Below, one piece after another: positions 1-6,758 of a stretch of DNA of 30,864 bases; position 1 is the stretch's first letter, and each line of letters opens with the position of its first letter. The position numbers and the translations under genes are program-made. The DNA is from Nitrospinae bacterium RIFCSPLOWO2_12_39_16 (GTDB taxonomy: Bacteria > Nitrospinota > Nitrospinia > UBA9942), in NCBI GenBank assembly GCA_001805005.1, contig MHDO01000056.1, positions 1-30,864 of the forward strand, given 5' to 3'. The notes below the pieces were generated by a model. The model was not told where the DNA came from and made no database searches. It was given only the letters and a program-made list of their open reading frames with translations.

Positions 1-782
1 CTCACAGGCTCTGCCAATGCCTCCCTGATTTCTTCGTCGTTTATAATAAGCACCTTTGGAATACCTGCAACAAGGTCTCTCCCCTTTATCTCCATCTCCT
101 GTTTTTCTTCCATAGGATATGCAGAACCAATCTTAATCTTTATCTCCTCAGAAGTCCTCTCACCGATAAGGAGATTATACTTTCTCTTTATGTAATTTAT
201 TATTGCCTCATCCATCTCATCTCCGGCTACCCTTACGGACCTACTGTAAACAATACCTGAGAGCGAAATCACTGCAACTTCAGTCGTTCCGCCGCCAATA
301 TCCACTATCATGTTCCCTGTAGGGCTTGCAATGGGGAGTCCAACGCCAATTGCGGCAGCCATAGGTTCTTCCATAAGATATACCTCTCTTGCACCTGCAG
401 ATGCTGCAGAATCCCTCACCGCCCTCTTTTCAACCTGTGTTATGCCTGATGGAACACCGATTACAACCCTTGGCCTCACGAGGGTCTTCCTGTTATGCAC
501 CTTTCTTATAAAATACTTTATCATCGCTTCAGTAACCTCAAAGTTTGCTATGACACCATCCCTCATAGGCCTGATGGCAACAATATTCCCAGGTGTTCTG
601 CCCAGCATCTGTTTTGCCTCTGACCCTACTGCAAGCACTTCTTTGCTTTCATTGTGAATGGCTACAACTGAAGGCTCTCTAAGAACTATACCCTTTCCTT
701 TTACAAAAACTACCGTATTTGCAGTCCCCAAATCAACGGCTAAGTCATTTGAAAAAAAACCTAAAATTGAATCAAATATCAT
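1..782 (-). CDS. mreB: Rod shape-determining protein MreB (3' end outside window)
   Basis: Bacterial actin homologue that polymerises under the inner membrane and directs lateral wall synthesis. About 260 of the usual 340 or so residues are present, and the C-terminus lies beyond the left edge. My reverse-strand translation starts at ATG 782-780 and shows the nucleotide-fold motifs in order: DLGTANTVVF near residue 17 (phosphate 1), the PRVVIGVPSGIT strand, EEPMAAAIGVG, and DIGGGTTEVAVISL (phosphate 2). A strong AAGGAG ribosome site lies about 7 nt before the start, and an extended -10 promoter lies upstream. It is divergent from the uptake operon. The MreB partner RodZ is encoded about 12 kb away. 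The family call is certain; an MreB paralogue such as Mbl cannot be excluded without the rest of the locus. Confidence 0.96.
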   Translation of the reverse strand, partial: MIFDSILGFFSNDLAVDLGTANTVVFVKGKGIVLREPSVVAIHNESKEVLAVGSEAKQMLGRTPGNIVAIRPMRDGVIANFEVTEAMIKYFIRKVHNRKTLVRPRVVIGVPSGITQVEKRAVRDSAASAGAREVYLMEEPMAAAIGVGLPIASPTGNMIVDIGGGTTEVAVISLSGIVYSRSVRVAGDEMDEAIINYIKRKYNLLIGERTSEEIKIKIGSAYPMEEKQEMEIKGRDLVAGIPKVLIINDEEIREALAEPV

Positions 783-830
783 TGTGTAATCTCCTTTATA
801 GTAATAATTATCAGACTGAAAACAAGGCTG

Positions 831-859
831 ATTATAGCATACTTTTTCCTTACTGTTGA
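831..859 (-). promoter_or_regulatory. Promoter of mreB
   Basis: Read on the minus strand: TCAACA (859-854), a 17-nt spacer, then TGCTATAAT, whose TATAAT is at 836-831 and is preceded by the extended -10 TG. Transcription would start near 824, leaving a leader of about 40 nt with a good ribosome site. This is motif matching by eye only. Confidence 0.6.
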
Positions 860-880
860 ACTATTTTTGAATAATCATTT

Positions 881-910
881 TTTCAAGATTTTCAAGATTT
901 TTCAAGATTT
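881..910. repeat. Three tandem copies of a TTCAAGATT unit
   Basis: Three near-identical units of 9 to 10 nt (TTCAAGATT, TTCAAGATTT, TTCAAGATTT) lie head to tail between the mreB promoter and the promoter of the divergent operon. They could be iterated protein-binding sites or simple slippage. Nothing else in the gap explains them. Confidence 0.6.
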
Positions 911-914
911 TTCC

Positions 915-943
915 TTGACATAGAATATTTAATTTGATAAATA
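915..943 (+). promoter_or_regulatory. Likely promoter of the TonB uptake operon
   Basis: TTGACA (915-920), a 17-nt spacer, then TAAATA (938-943). The start point would be near 950, about 25 nt before the GTG start of the first gene. The -35 is perfect and the -10 matches 4 of 6. No convincing Fur or CopY-type operator was seen around it. Confidence 0.55.
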
Positions 944-974
944 AAAGGCATTAATATGTCTTGAGGTGAAGCAA

Positions 975-1376
975 GTGAAATATCCAAAAATATCATCAAT
1001 CTTTATTCTCTTCATCGTAGCACATCTTAATCTGGTCATGCCTGTAAGCAAGGCATCAATTAGCGGAGATATCTGCATAACTGATAATGGTATCCATATG
1101 GCGCACCATAGCGATAACCAGATGCTCCATGACCACAGAGAAGACACCCATCATTCTGGACATAGACAGGGAATTAATAAGATAAAGGCAGATTGTAATA
1201 TGGATATGTCATCATCTGATATATATTTTCCCGGCGGTGAACATCCATTTACAAATATTGAATCTCAAGAATTAGATTTTAACTCACAAAACTCAGAAAC
1301 AGTCTTTTTCATACAAGCCCAAATTACAGAAGGCTTCATTGCATCTCCATACAACCCTCCAAAGATTATCTCCTGA
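975..1376 (+). CDS. Exported histidine-rich small protein, putative metal binder
   Basis: A 133-residue protein with an N-terminal hydrophobic export signal (a lysine, then ISSIFILFIVAHLNLVMPV, ending near VSKA). The mature part carries a cluster rich in His, Met and Asp (MAHHSDNQMLHDHRED, THHSGHRQG, then NMDMSSSD) suited to soft or borderline metals such as copper. It ends in a proline-containing tail (SPYNPPKIIS), as in small DUF2946-like proteins found beside metal-related TonB receptors; that family link is tentative. I start it at GTG 975 because GAGG (963-966) is correctly spaced for it; GTG 966 overlaps that site. It is the first gene of the uptake operon, which supports a periplasmic metal-buffering or delivery role. 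No catalytic motif is visible. Confidence 0.6.
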   Translation: MKYPKISSIFILFIVAHLNLVMPVSKASISGDICITDNGIHMAHHSDNQMLHDHREDTHHSGHRQGINKIKADCNMDMSSSDIYFPGGEHPFTNIESQELDFNSQNSETVFFIQAQITEGFIASPYNPPKIIS

Positions 1377-1390
1377 TTAAAATTTCTTAT

Positions 1391-1502
1391 TAGCCACAGA
1401 CAAACACAGACCCAAATCAGTGTCAGTGAACAGTGTCAGTTGAAAATGTTTTTTGCTGGCACTAATCACTGACACTTATTAGTCAGTAAAAGTCCGTGGC
1501 GA
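1391..1502. repeat. Intergenic word-repeat hairpin, CCACAGAC family
   Basis: Outer arms GCCACAGAC (1393-1401) and GTCCGTGGC (1492-1500) pair with one wobble. Inside, GTGTCAGT words on the left face ACTGACACT on the right. The right arm nearly repeats those at about 6720-6740 and 18015-18034. It fills the gap between the first two genes of the operon. Confidence 0.75.
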
Positions 1503-1555
1503 AAAATTCGTAATTTTCGGTTTTTGTCCACTTGATAAAAAGGAGGTTATTTTTA

Positions 1556-2539
1556 ATGAAGAAAAAATGGTCAATAGTAGTTTTTTTTGCAGCGTTGTTT
1601 TTTATCTCATCAATTAGTTTAAGTCTCGCATGTGATTTCTGTCTTTTATCCCAGGGCATATCTCCTCTTGAAACAATAAGCGGGGCAGGCGGTATAAGAA
1701 TAAACCAGAGATATACCATGTTAAATTCTGTATATAAGGGGACAAAAGATGTCACCCCGGCAGTTAAGCCCAAAGAGGAATACTGGACAACAGAGGTTAC
1801 AGGTTTTTATTCCATTGCTGAAGACCTGATGTTGCTTGCAATTGTGCCTCTCAAAAAAAATACTCTGGATGGACATCTGCATGTCCACTCTGACGGCGAT
1901 ATTGAAGTGCATACAGACATGAAGGGTGATGTAAGCGGGCTGGGAGATATTGCATTGATTGGAAGATATACCTTTCTCAAGAAACATACAATAGATACAA
2001 CTACTGCTATTGCGGGGCTCTTTGGTGTGAAGCTGCCAACGGGCAAAACTGATGGAAAAACGAGTGATGTAGCAGAATTTCTTGATGCACATCTTCAGTT
2101 AGGCACTGGTGCTACAGATTTTATTTTTGGACTTTCTTTAAATCACTCTATTCAAAGGCTTTCACTTTCAGCAAATATCCTTGATGCCATCCACACTGAG
2201 GGGAAGGCAGGGGATAAGACATATCAGTTCGGAAATATCATTAACTACGATGTAACAGGTAAATACAGGGTTCATCCGGGTGAGTTAGCATCTGAAAGAA
2301 ACCAGTGGTTTTTAGCCCTTGGAATAAACGGGGAGTTAAGGGATAAAGAAAAAGAGGGTGGCGTTACGGTTGATAATTCAGGAGGGCATACAATCTACTT
2401 AACACCAGGAGTTCAGGTTGTGGCGGCACCTCACTGGGTGGTTGAGGCTTTATATTACCATTCTATATATCACGACCTATATGGAACACAGACCGGCGAG
2501 AATTATAAGGCCTCTGTTGGGGTGACATATCTGTTCTGA
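1556..2539 (+). CDS. Outer-membrane beta-barrel protein with N-terminal CDFC motif
   Basis: A 327-residue predicted outer-membrane protein. The signal sequence (MKKKWSIVVFFAALFFISS...SLSLA) is followed at once by CDFCLLSQGISPLET, so the mature protein probably begins with a CxxC pair that could bind metal or form a disulphide. The remainder alternates in barrel fashion (GDVSGLGDIALIGRYTFL, FLALGINGEL) and ends VTYLF with a terminal Phe, as outer-membrane proteins do. A His-rich stretch, DGHLHVHSDGDIEVHTD, lies near residue 115. Overall it resembles the Phenol_MetA_deg/transporter barrel superfamily; the substrate is unknown. ATG 1556 is chosen over the upstream in-frame start at 1532 because AAAGGAGG sits just before it. 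The operon context suggests metal handling. The cysteine at the predicted cleavage point could also be lipidated, but the lipobox is poor. Confidence 0.7.
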   Translation: MKKKWSIVVFFAALFFISSISLSLACDFCLLSQGISPLETISGAGGIRINQRYTMLNSVYKGTKDVTPAVKPKEEYWTTEVTGFYSIAEDLMLLAIVPLKKNTLDGHLHVHSDGDIEVHTDMKGDVSGLGDIALIGRYTFLKKHTIDTTTAIAGLFGVKLPTGKTDGKTSDVAEFLDAHLQLGTGATDFIFGLSLNHSIQRLSLSANILDAIHTEGKAGDKTYQFGNIINYDVTGKYRVHPGELASERNQWFLALGINGELRDKEKEGGVTVDNSGGHTIYLTPGVQVVAAPHWVVEALYYHSIYHDLYGTQTGENYKASVGVTYLF

Positions 2540-2544
2540 AAAGG

Positions 2545-2728
2545 TCAGAACCAAAAATCCAATTTAGATTTTGGGTAAAATCGCAAAGTCGCCTGAAAGA
2601 CAAGGCTAGAGGCAATTTTGCGATGCAACCGTATGTGACCAATACGGTGAAGAGCAAAATTGACGATAACGCAGTATTTTAGGATGAATCTGCGATTTTA
2701 AATTCCGCTAAAGCGGAATTTGGGTCAA
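2545..2728. repeat. Structured intergenic element with competing helices
   Basis: The gap holds several ordered palindromes. TAAAATCGCA (2576-2585) has a perfect 10-bp partner TGCGATTTTA (2691-2700). The overlapping ATCGCAAA (2580-2587) has a perfect partner TTTGCGAT (2617-2624), extended by GCCT/AGGC (2591-2594, 2610-2613). ACCGTAT/ATACGGT (2628-2634, 2642-2648) forms a 7-bp hairpin. The 20-nt palindrome at 2701-2720 (AATTCCGCT...AGCGGAATT) follows. It may be a dispersed palindromic repeat or a regulatory RNA ahead of the thioredoxin gene. I do not recognise a known riboswitch in it. Confidence 0.6.
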
Positions 2729-2735
2729 AATAATT

Positions 2736-3272
2736 ATGAAAGGTATAACCTATTGTATAGTGTCATTTTTAATCCTCTTTTCTGCCAGCAACTCTTATGG
2801 TTACAGCAAGAAAGATTTTAAAGCCTTTGGCATTCAGGAGCTAAAAGAGGAAGCCCCGAATTTCACTATCATGACTTCGAACGGCAAAAAGGCCAGTATG
2901 AATGACTATAGAGGAAAGGCTGTTATACTCCACTTCTGGGCTACATGGTGTAATCCATGCAAGGATGAGTTCCCTCTCTTTGAAAAGCTGTATCAGAATT
3001 TTAAGGACAGGGAGATAGTTTTTCTGCCTATCTCTATAGACCTGAAGGCAAGCCGTGAAGAAGTAGAAAAATTTGCAAAGGGTTTTGGCTTAAGCTGTCA
3101 GGTATATCTGGCAAGGGAAGGAGATGTAACCAATAGATACTGGACATGGGGTGTGCCTGTAACATATTTCATTAATAAAAAGGGATGGATAATCGGCAGG
3201 GCATTAGGTCCGAGGGATTGGGCTTCTGATAAAAGTAATGAGCTTATTAATTCACTGATAGAAGATATGTAA
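2736..3272 (+). CDS. TlpA/ResA-like periplasmic thioredoxin-fold protein
   Basis: A 178-residue membrane-anchored or secreted thiol-disulphide protein of the TlpA/ResA/AhpC-TSA superfamily. An N-terminal hydrophobic segment (residues 4-20) is followed by the thioredoxin fold: APNFTIMTSNGKKASMNDYRGK, then FWATWCNPCKDEFP with active-site cysteines 72 and 75. The cis-proline is in WGVPVTYFI (Pro141). TlpA-like proteins usually reduce periplasmic cysteines, for instance in copper chaperones or apocytochromes. Here its neighbours carry CDFC and CPCCR motifs, which makes it a plausible reductant for them (inference). No strong ribosome site precedes ATG 2736; the start is supported by the signal sequence. 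It lies 18 nt upstream of the receptor gene. Confidence 0.88.
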   Translation: MKGITYCIVSFLILFSASNSYGYSKKDFKAFGIQELKEEAPNFTIMTSNGKKASMNDYRGKAVILHFWATWCNPCKDEFPLFEKLYQNFKDREIVFLPISIDLKASREEVEKFAKGFGLSCQVYLAREGDVTNRYWTWGVPVTYFINKKGWIIGRALGPRDWASDKSNELINSLIEDM

Positions 3273-3290
3273 ATTAAGGAGACTATAATA

Positions 3291-5378
3291 ATGAAAAAAT
3301 TGACAATTTTATTTCTTTTTCTGATTCTTTTCCCTTTCCCCACTTTCGGAGAGGAAGATGATGTAACAAAGATTGAAGATGTAGTTATTACCGGCACAAG
3401 AGAGGCGCAACCACTGAAAGAGACACCTGCTACTGTAAATGCAGTTAAAGGTGAAGAGATAAAGACCGTAAAACCCACTCATCCCTCAGAGGTGATGAAC
3501 CGTGTTCCGGGAGTTTATATTAATTCAACAGGCGGTGAAGGGCATGTTACCTCCATCCGCCAGCCGTTGACTACAAATCCTGTTTATCTATTTCTTGAAG
3601 ACGGCATCCCTGTTCGCTCAACAGGTTTTTTCAATCACAATGCACTCTATGAGGTTAACATGCCTGCCGCAGACCGCATTGAAGTAATAAAAGGGACAGG
3701 GACAGCTCTATACGGAAGTGATGCAATAGGAGGCACTATTAATACTATGACGAGGCCCGCTCCCCTTACACCCGAAATTGAGGTAAATCCCGAAATTGGC
3801 GGATATGACTGGTATCGCCTCTTGTTAAGCGGTGGAAATACATGGGATGATGACGGTCTCCGTCTTGATTTTAATAAAACTCACTCAGGCGGATGGAGAG
3901 AGAGAAAGAGATATGACCGTTACAGCACAACTCTGAGATGGGACCATCTATTTTCAGGTGATACAAATGCCAAAACCATACTCGCCTATTCAAATATTGA
4001 CCAGGATACAAGCGGTGGGGCACCTCTTACAAGGACTGATTACGACAGCAGACCAACATATAGTTATCATACATTTGACTATAGAAGGGTTGAGGCATTC
4101 AGGATTTCAACAACATTTGAAAAAGAACTATCAGAAGCCAAATTAATCAGCCTTATACCTTATGCAAGATGGAACAAGATGGACCTCCTTCCTGAATGGG
4201 GCATATTCAGTGTCGGAGGGAACAACTACAGGGGCTATGAATCTACAACCAAGTTTTATTCTATCGGACTTATGGCAAAGTATCGTCAAGACTTTGAGCC
4301 AATGAGAAGCCGGCTCATTGTCGGTGCTGACCTTGACCATAGCCCCGGCAAATATGATGAAAAACGTCTCATTGTAACGAGAAATACATCAACACTTAAA
4401 TATACATCTTTTACCTATGATACAAGCACTGCAAATAACTATGACTACAATGCCAATTTTACAGGCATTTCACCTTATGCACATATTGAGTTATCTCCCG
4501 CAGAAAGACTTCGTATAACAGTTGGTGTCCGTTACGATGATATGAGCTATGATTATAAGAACAATATGTCTGTAAGCACCAACAGGCCTGCATCAACAAA
4601 AAAGTCATTTTCTCACTTAAGCCCGAAGATTGGTGCTACCTATGCTTTTACTGGCGATGTCAGCATATTCGCATCATATAATGCAGGATTCCGTGCACCA
4701 TCCAGTGGCGACCTGTTCAGGGCAGGAGGAACTGCTACAACATCGGTTGATTTAAAGCCAATCAATATAGACAGCTATGAAGCTGGTATCAGGAGTAGGG
4801 TTGGCAATGTAATTACATTTGACGGCTCAGCTTATTATATGCAGAAGAAGGATGATATTGTAACCTATAAGCCTGCAACAGGTGACAATCAGAGGCTAAA
4901 TGCAGGAAAGACCGAGCATAAAGGTATTGAGGTTGGCTTAGAGACTCTATCATTTAATGATGTCAGTCTCGGTGTCAGTTATTCCTATGCAGAGCATAGC
5001 TACACCGAATGGAAGGTATCCACAACAACAAATTACAGCGGTAAAGAGATGTCAGCGGCACCACGGGAGAATCTAAATACCCGATTGAACTATACGCCTG
5101 CATTTCTAAACGGAGGGCTGATGGAGTTTGAGTGGGTGCGTCTTGAAAGCTACTGGATGGATGATGAAAATACTGTAAAATATGATGGCCATGACCTTCT
5201 CAATCTCAGGGCATCGTATAATTTGAATAAGGAGTGGGAATTTTACGCAAAGGCTCTTAACCTTACTGATAAATCATATGCAGACCGCGCATCAAAGAGC
5301 GGGGCGAGTGAGGCACTCTTTGCACCTGGTCAGCCGAGGACATTCTTTGCCGGCCTGACTTATCATTGGGGAAAGTAG
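3291..5378 (+). CDS. TonB-dependent outer-membrane receptor
   Basis: A 695-residue TonB-dependent receptor for energised import of a scarce ligand across the outer membrane. A signal peptide (MKKLTILFLFLILFPFPTFG) is followed by a TonB-box-like segment, EDVVITGT. The plug domain covers about residues 40-155 (ETPATVNAVKGEEI, PSEVMNRVPGVYI, DRIEVIKGTGTALYGSDAIG), then a 22-strand type barrel. The C-terminus (FFAGLTYHWGK) has the aromatic-rich last strand with two extra residues. The start has an AAGGAG site. ExbB, ExbD and TonB follow in the same operon, so it is probably driven by its own energising complex. The ligand is not evident. The Cys/His-rich neighbours favour a transition metal or metal complex over vitamin B12, and no cobalamin riboswitch was seen. 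Confidence 0.95.
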   Translation: MKKLTILFLFLILFPFPTFGEEDDVTKIEDVVITGTREAQPLKETPATVNAVKGEEIKTVKPTHPSEVMNRVPGVYINSTGGEGHVTSIRQPLTTNPVYLFLEDGIPVRSTGFFNHNALYEVNMPAADRIEVIKGTGTALYGSDAIGGTINTMTRPAPLTPEIEVNPEIGGYDWYRLLLSGGNTWDDDGLRLDFNKTHSGGWRERKRYDRYSTTLRWDHLFSGDTNAKTILAYSNIDQDTSGGAPLTRTDYDSRPTYSYHTFDYRRVEAFRISTTFEKELSEAKLISLIPYARWNKMDLLPEWGIFSVGGNNYRGYESTTKFYSIGLMAKYRQDFEPMRSRLIVGADLDHSPGKYDEKRLIVTRNTSTLKYTSFTYDTSTANNYDYNANFTGISPYAHIELSPAERLRITVGVRYDDMSYDYKNNMSVSTNRPASTKKSFSHLSPKIGATYAFTGDVSIFASYNAGFRAPSSGDLFRAGGTATTSVDLKPINIDSYEAGIRSRVGNVITFDGSAYYMQKKDDIVTYKPATGDNQRLNAGKTEHKGIEVGLETLSFNDVSLGVSYSYAEHSYTEWKVSTTTNYSGKEMSAAPRENLNTRLNYTPAFLNGGLMEFEWVRLESYWMDDENTVKYDGHDLLNLRASYNLNKEWEFYAKALNLTDKSYADRASKSGASEALFAPGQPRTFFAGLTYHWGK

Positions 5379-5381
5379 AGA

Positions 5382-6611
5382 ATGGAAAGTCTAAAGTTTA
5401 AAGTTCAAAGTTCAAAGTTCTTGGTATGCATAATTACACTCCTATCTCTCTTTAGTTATTCAGATTGTATGGCAGGTGATATATCCTTTGGCACTCAGCT
5501 AAGCATAAACCACACTGACAAGAGGGTATCAAATACATCGGCTATCATTGATGATGACGGGAGGATATATATAGGATGGGTAAAGGAAGAGGGAAATAAA
5601 AATAACATTTATATTGTCTCATCTACTGACGATGGAAAGACATTTTCAGATAAGGTCAGGGTCAATGGTGATGCCGATATGCCCTCTGGAATCAATCATG
5701 CACCAACAATGGCACTCGGTATAAAAGGGGAATTATATATTGCATGGACAATCAGCAGAATAGACGGTGAATTTTCCTCTGATATAAAGTTCAGCCGTTC
5801 CCTTAATAAGGGGAAGTCATTTGAACCTGCCATTATTGTCAATGACGATAATCTCTCTGTATCCCACGGCTTTGAATCAATGGCTGTTGCAGATGATAGT
5901 TCAATCTATATCGCTTGGCTTGATGGAAGGGAAAAGAAAGAAGGTGTATCATCAACATACATTGCCAAATCTACTGACAACGGAAAGACATTTGAAAAGA
6001 ATGTCCGTGTTGACGGCAATTCCTGCCCATGCTGTAGGACCGCAGTAACAGTTGCACATGACGGCACTGTATATGTTTCATGGAGGAAGGTATTTAAAGG
6101 TGATATCAGAGAGATTGTCCTATCAAAGTCAACTGACAGGGGGAAGAGTTTCTCTGAAAGTGTGGTTGTAGGTAATGATAAATGGGTAATTGCCGGGTGT
6201 CCCCACAGGGGACCCTCAATGTCATCAGATAAGGATGGTATTTTATATGTTGTCTGGTATACTGAGGGAGAAGCAGGGTCTCCTGCCATCTATATTGCAA
6301 ATTCAAAAGACAGGGGAAAGAGCTTCTCTAAAAAGGTGCTCCCCTTTTCAAATGGGGTGTTTCCAGACCATCCGGTAATGACTTTAAATAGAGACGGTAA
6401 ACCCCTTATTGCATGGGAAGAGACAACACCTGTTTTAAGCAGGCTCATTTTTCAGCAAGCGGATGAAAAACCTCAGCAGATGAATCAGGGTGTCAGAAGG
6501 GCTCATGACCCTGTCTTATCCATCAATGAAAGAGGCGATATACTTATAGCATGGTCACAGGAGGAAATACGGTTTACAAGGACAGCATTCAGGCTGTTTC
6601 AAAGACAATAA
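5382..6611 (+). CDS. Exported Asp-box (sialidase-fold) protein with CPCCR motif
   Basis: A 409-residue exported beta-propeller protein. Five Asp-box repeats of the BNR/sialidase type are visible: STDDGKTF (81-88), SLNKGKSF (140-147), STDNGKTF (197-204), STDRGKSF (250-257) and SKDRGKSF (308-315). The arginine triad and acid/base residues of true sialidases are not evident, so glycosidase activity is doubtful. Two Cys motifs stand out: SCPCCRT (214-220) and AGCPHRGPS (271-279), likely a metal or disulphide centre. The signal peptide is unusual: its charged N-terminal region (SLKFKVQSSKF) is encoded by an iterated AAAGTTC repeat (5389-5420). It lies 3 nt after the receptor gene, so probably translationally coupled. 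A role as periplasmic metal or ligand binder for the receptor is inferred. Confidence 0.75.
   Translation: MESLKFKVQSSKFLVCIITLLSLFSYSDCMAGDISFGTQLSINHTDKRVSNTSAIIDDDGRIYIGWVKEEGNKNNIYIVSSTDDGKTFSDKVRVNGDADMPSGINHAPTMALGIKGELYIAWTISRIDGEFSSDIKFSRSLNKGKSFEPAIIVNDDNLSVSHGFESMAVADDSSIYIAWLDGREKKEGVSSTYIAKSTDNGKTFEKNVRVDGNSCPCCRTAVTVAHDGTVYVSWRKVFKGDIREIVLSKSTDRGKSFSESVVVGNDKWVIAGCPHRGPSMSSDKDGILYVVWYTEGEAGSPAIYIANSKDRGKSFSKKVLPFSNGVFPDHPVMTLNRDGKPLIAWEETTPVLSRLIFQQADEKPQQMNQGVRRAHDPVLSINERGDILIAWSQEEIRFTRTAFRLFQRQ
5389..5420. repeat. Iterated AAAGTTC word repeat inside the start of a gene
   Basis: Five successive AAAGTYY words (AAAGTCT, AAAGTTT, then AAAGTTC three times) run from 5389 and encode the basic part of a signal peptide. 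The same word recurs in the AroE insertion at 15142-15196. Confidence 0.7.
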
Positions 6612-6615
6612 ATTT

Positions 6616-6740
6616 AGCCACTGACTGACACAGACTAAAGAGCATGAAGATAAGATGATAAGAAGTTAGGGGGGTTTATAATTTTCATCTTCCAATCTTC
6701 TCAACTTCTTATTTTGATTTAGTCAGTGAAAGTCTGTGGC
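6616..6740. repeat. Intergenic word-repeat hairpin with nested arms
   Basis: Outer arms are GCCACTGACTGACACAGAC on the left and AGTCAGTGAAAGTCTGTGGC (6721-6740) on the right. A second inverted pair is nested inside: ATAAGAAGTT (6658-6667) with AACTTCTTAT (6703-6712), a perfect 10 bp. The right arm is identical to one at 18015-18034. It lies between the Asp-box gene and exbB, so any transcript of the operon would carry the folded structure. Confidence 0.8.
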
Positions 6741-6758
6741 AAAAAGAGAGGGAATAAA

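Noticed and set aside
310..657. Plus-strand open frame of 115 codons
   Set aside because: It is antisense to mreB, whose motifs are continuous on the minus strand.
801..880. Fur-box-like AT-rich matches (for example GATAATTATTAC on the minus strand)
   Set aside because: Matches are short, AT-rich and lie in the mreB leader rather than at the uptake promoter; expected by chance in this composition.
881..910. CRISPR-like array
   Set aside because: Units are under 11 nt and abut each other without spacers, and no cas genes are present.
2545..2728. c-di-GMP or cobalamin riboswitch before tlpA
   Set aside because: GCAAAGTC resembles part of the c-di-GMP-I motif, but the rest of the core and any B12 box are missing.
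5382..6611. True sialidase
   Set aside because: Asp boxes alone define the fold; no arginine triad or FRIP-like motif could be seen.
6726..6758. N-terminal extension of ExbB from GTG 6726
   Set aside because: It begins inside the right arm of the hairpin repeat and adds VCGKKRGNK with no homology. ATG 6759 has its own ribosome site.
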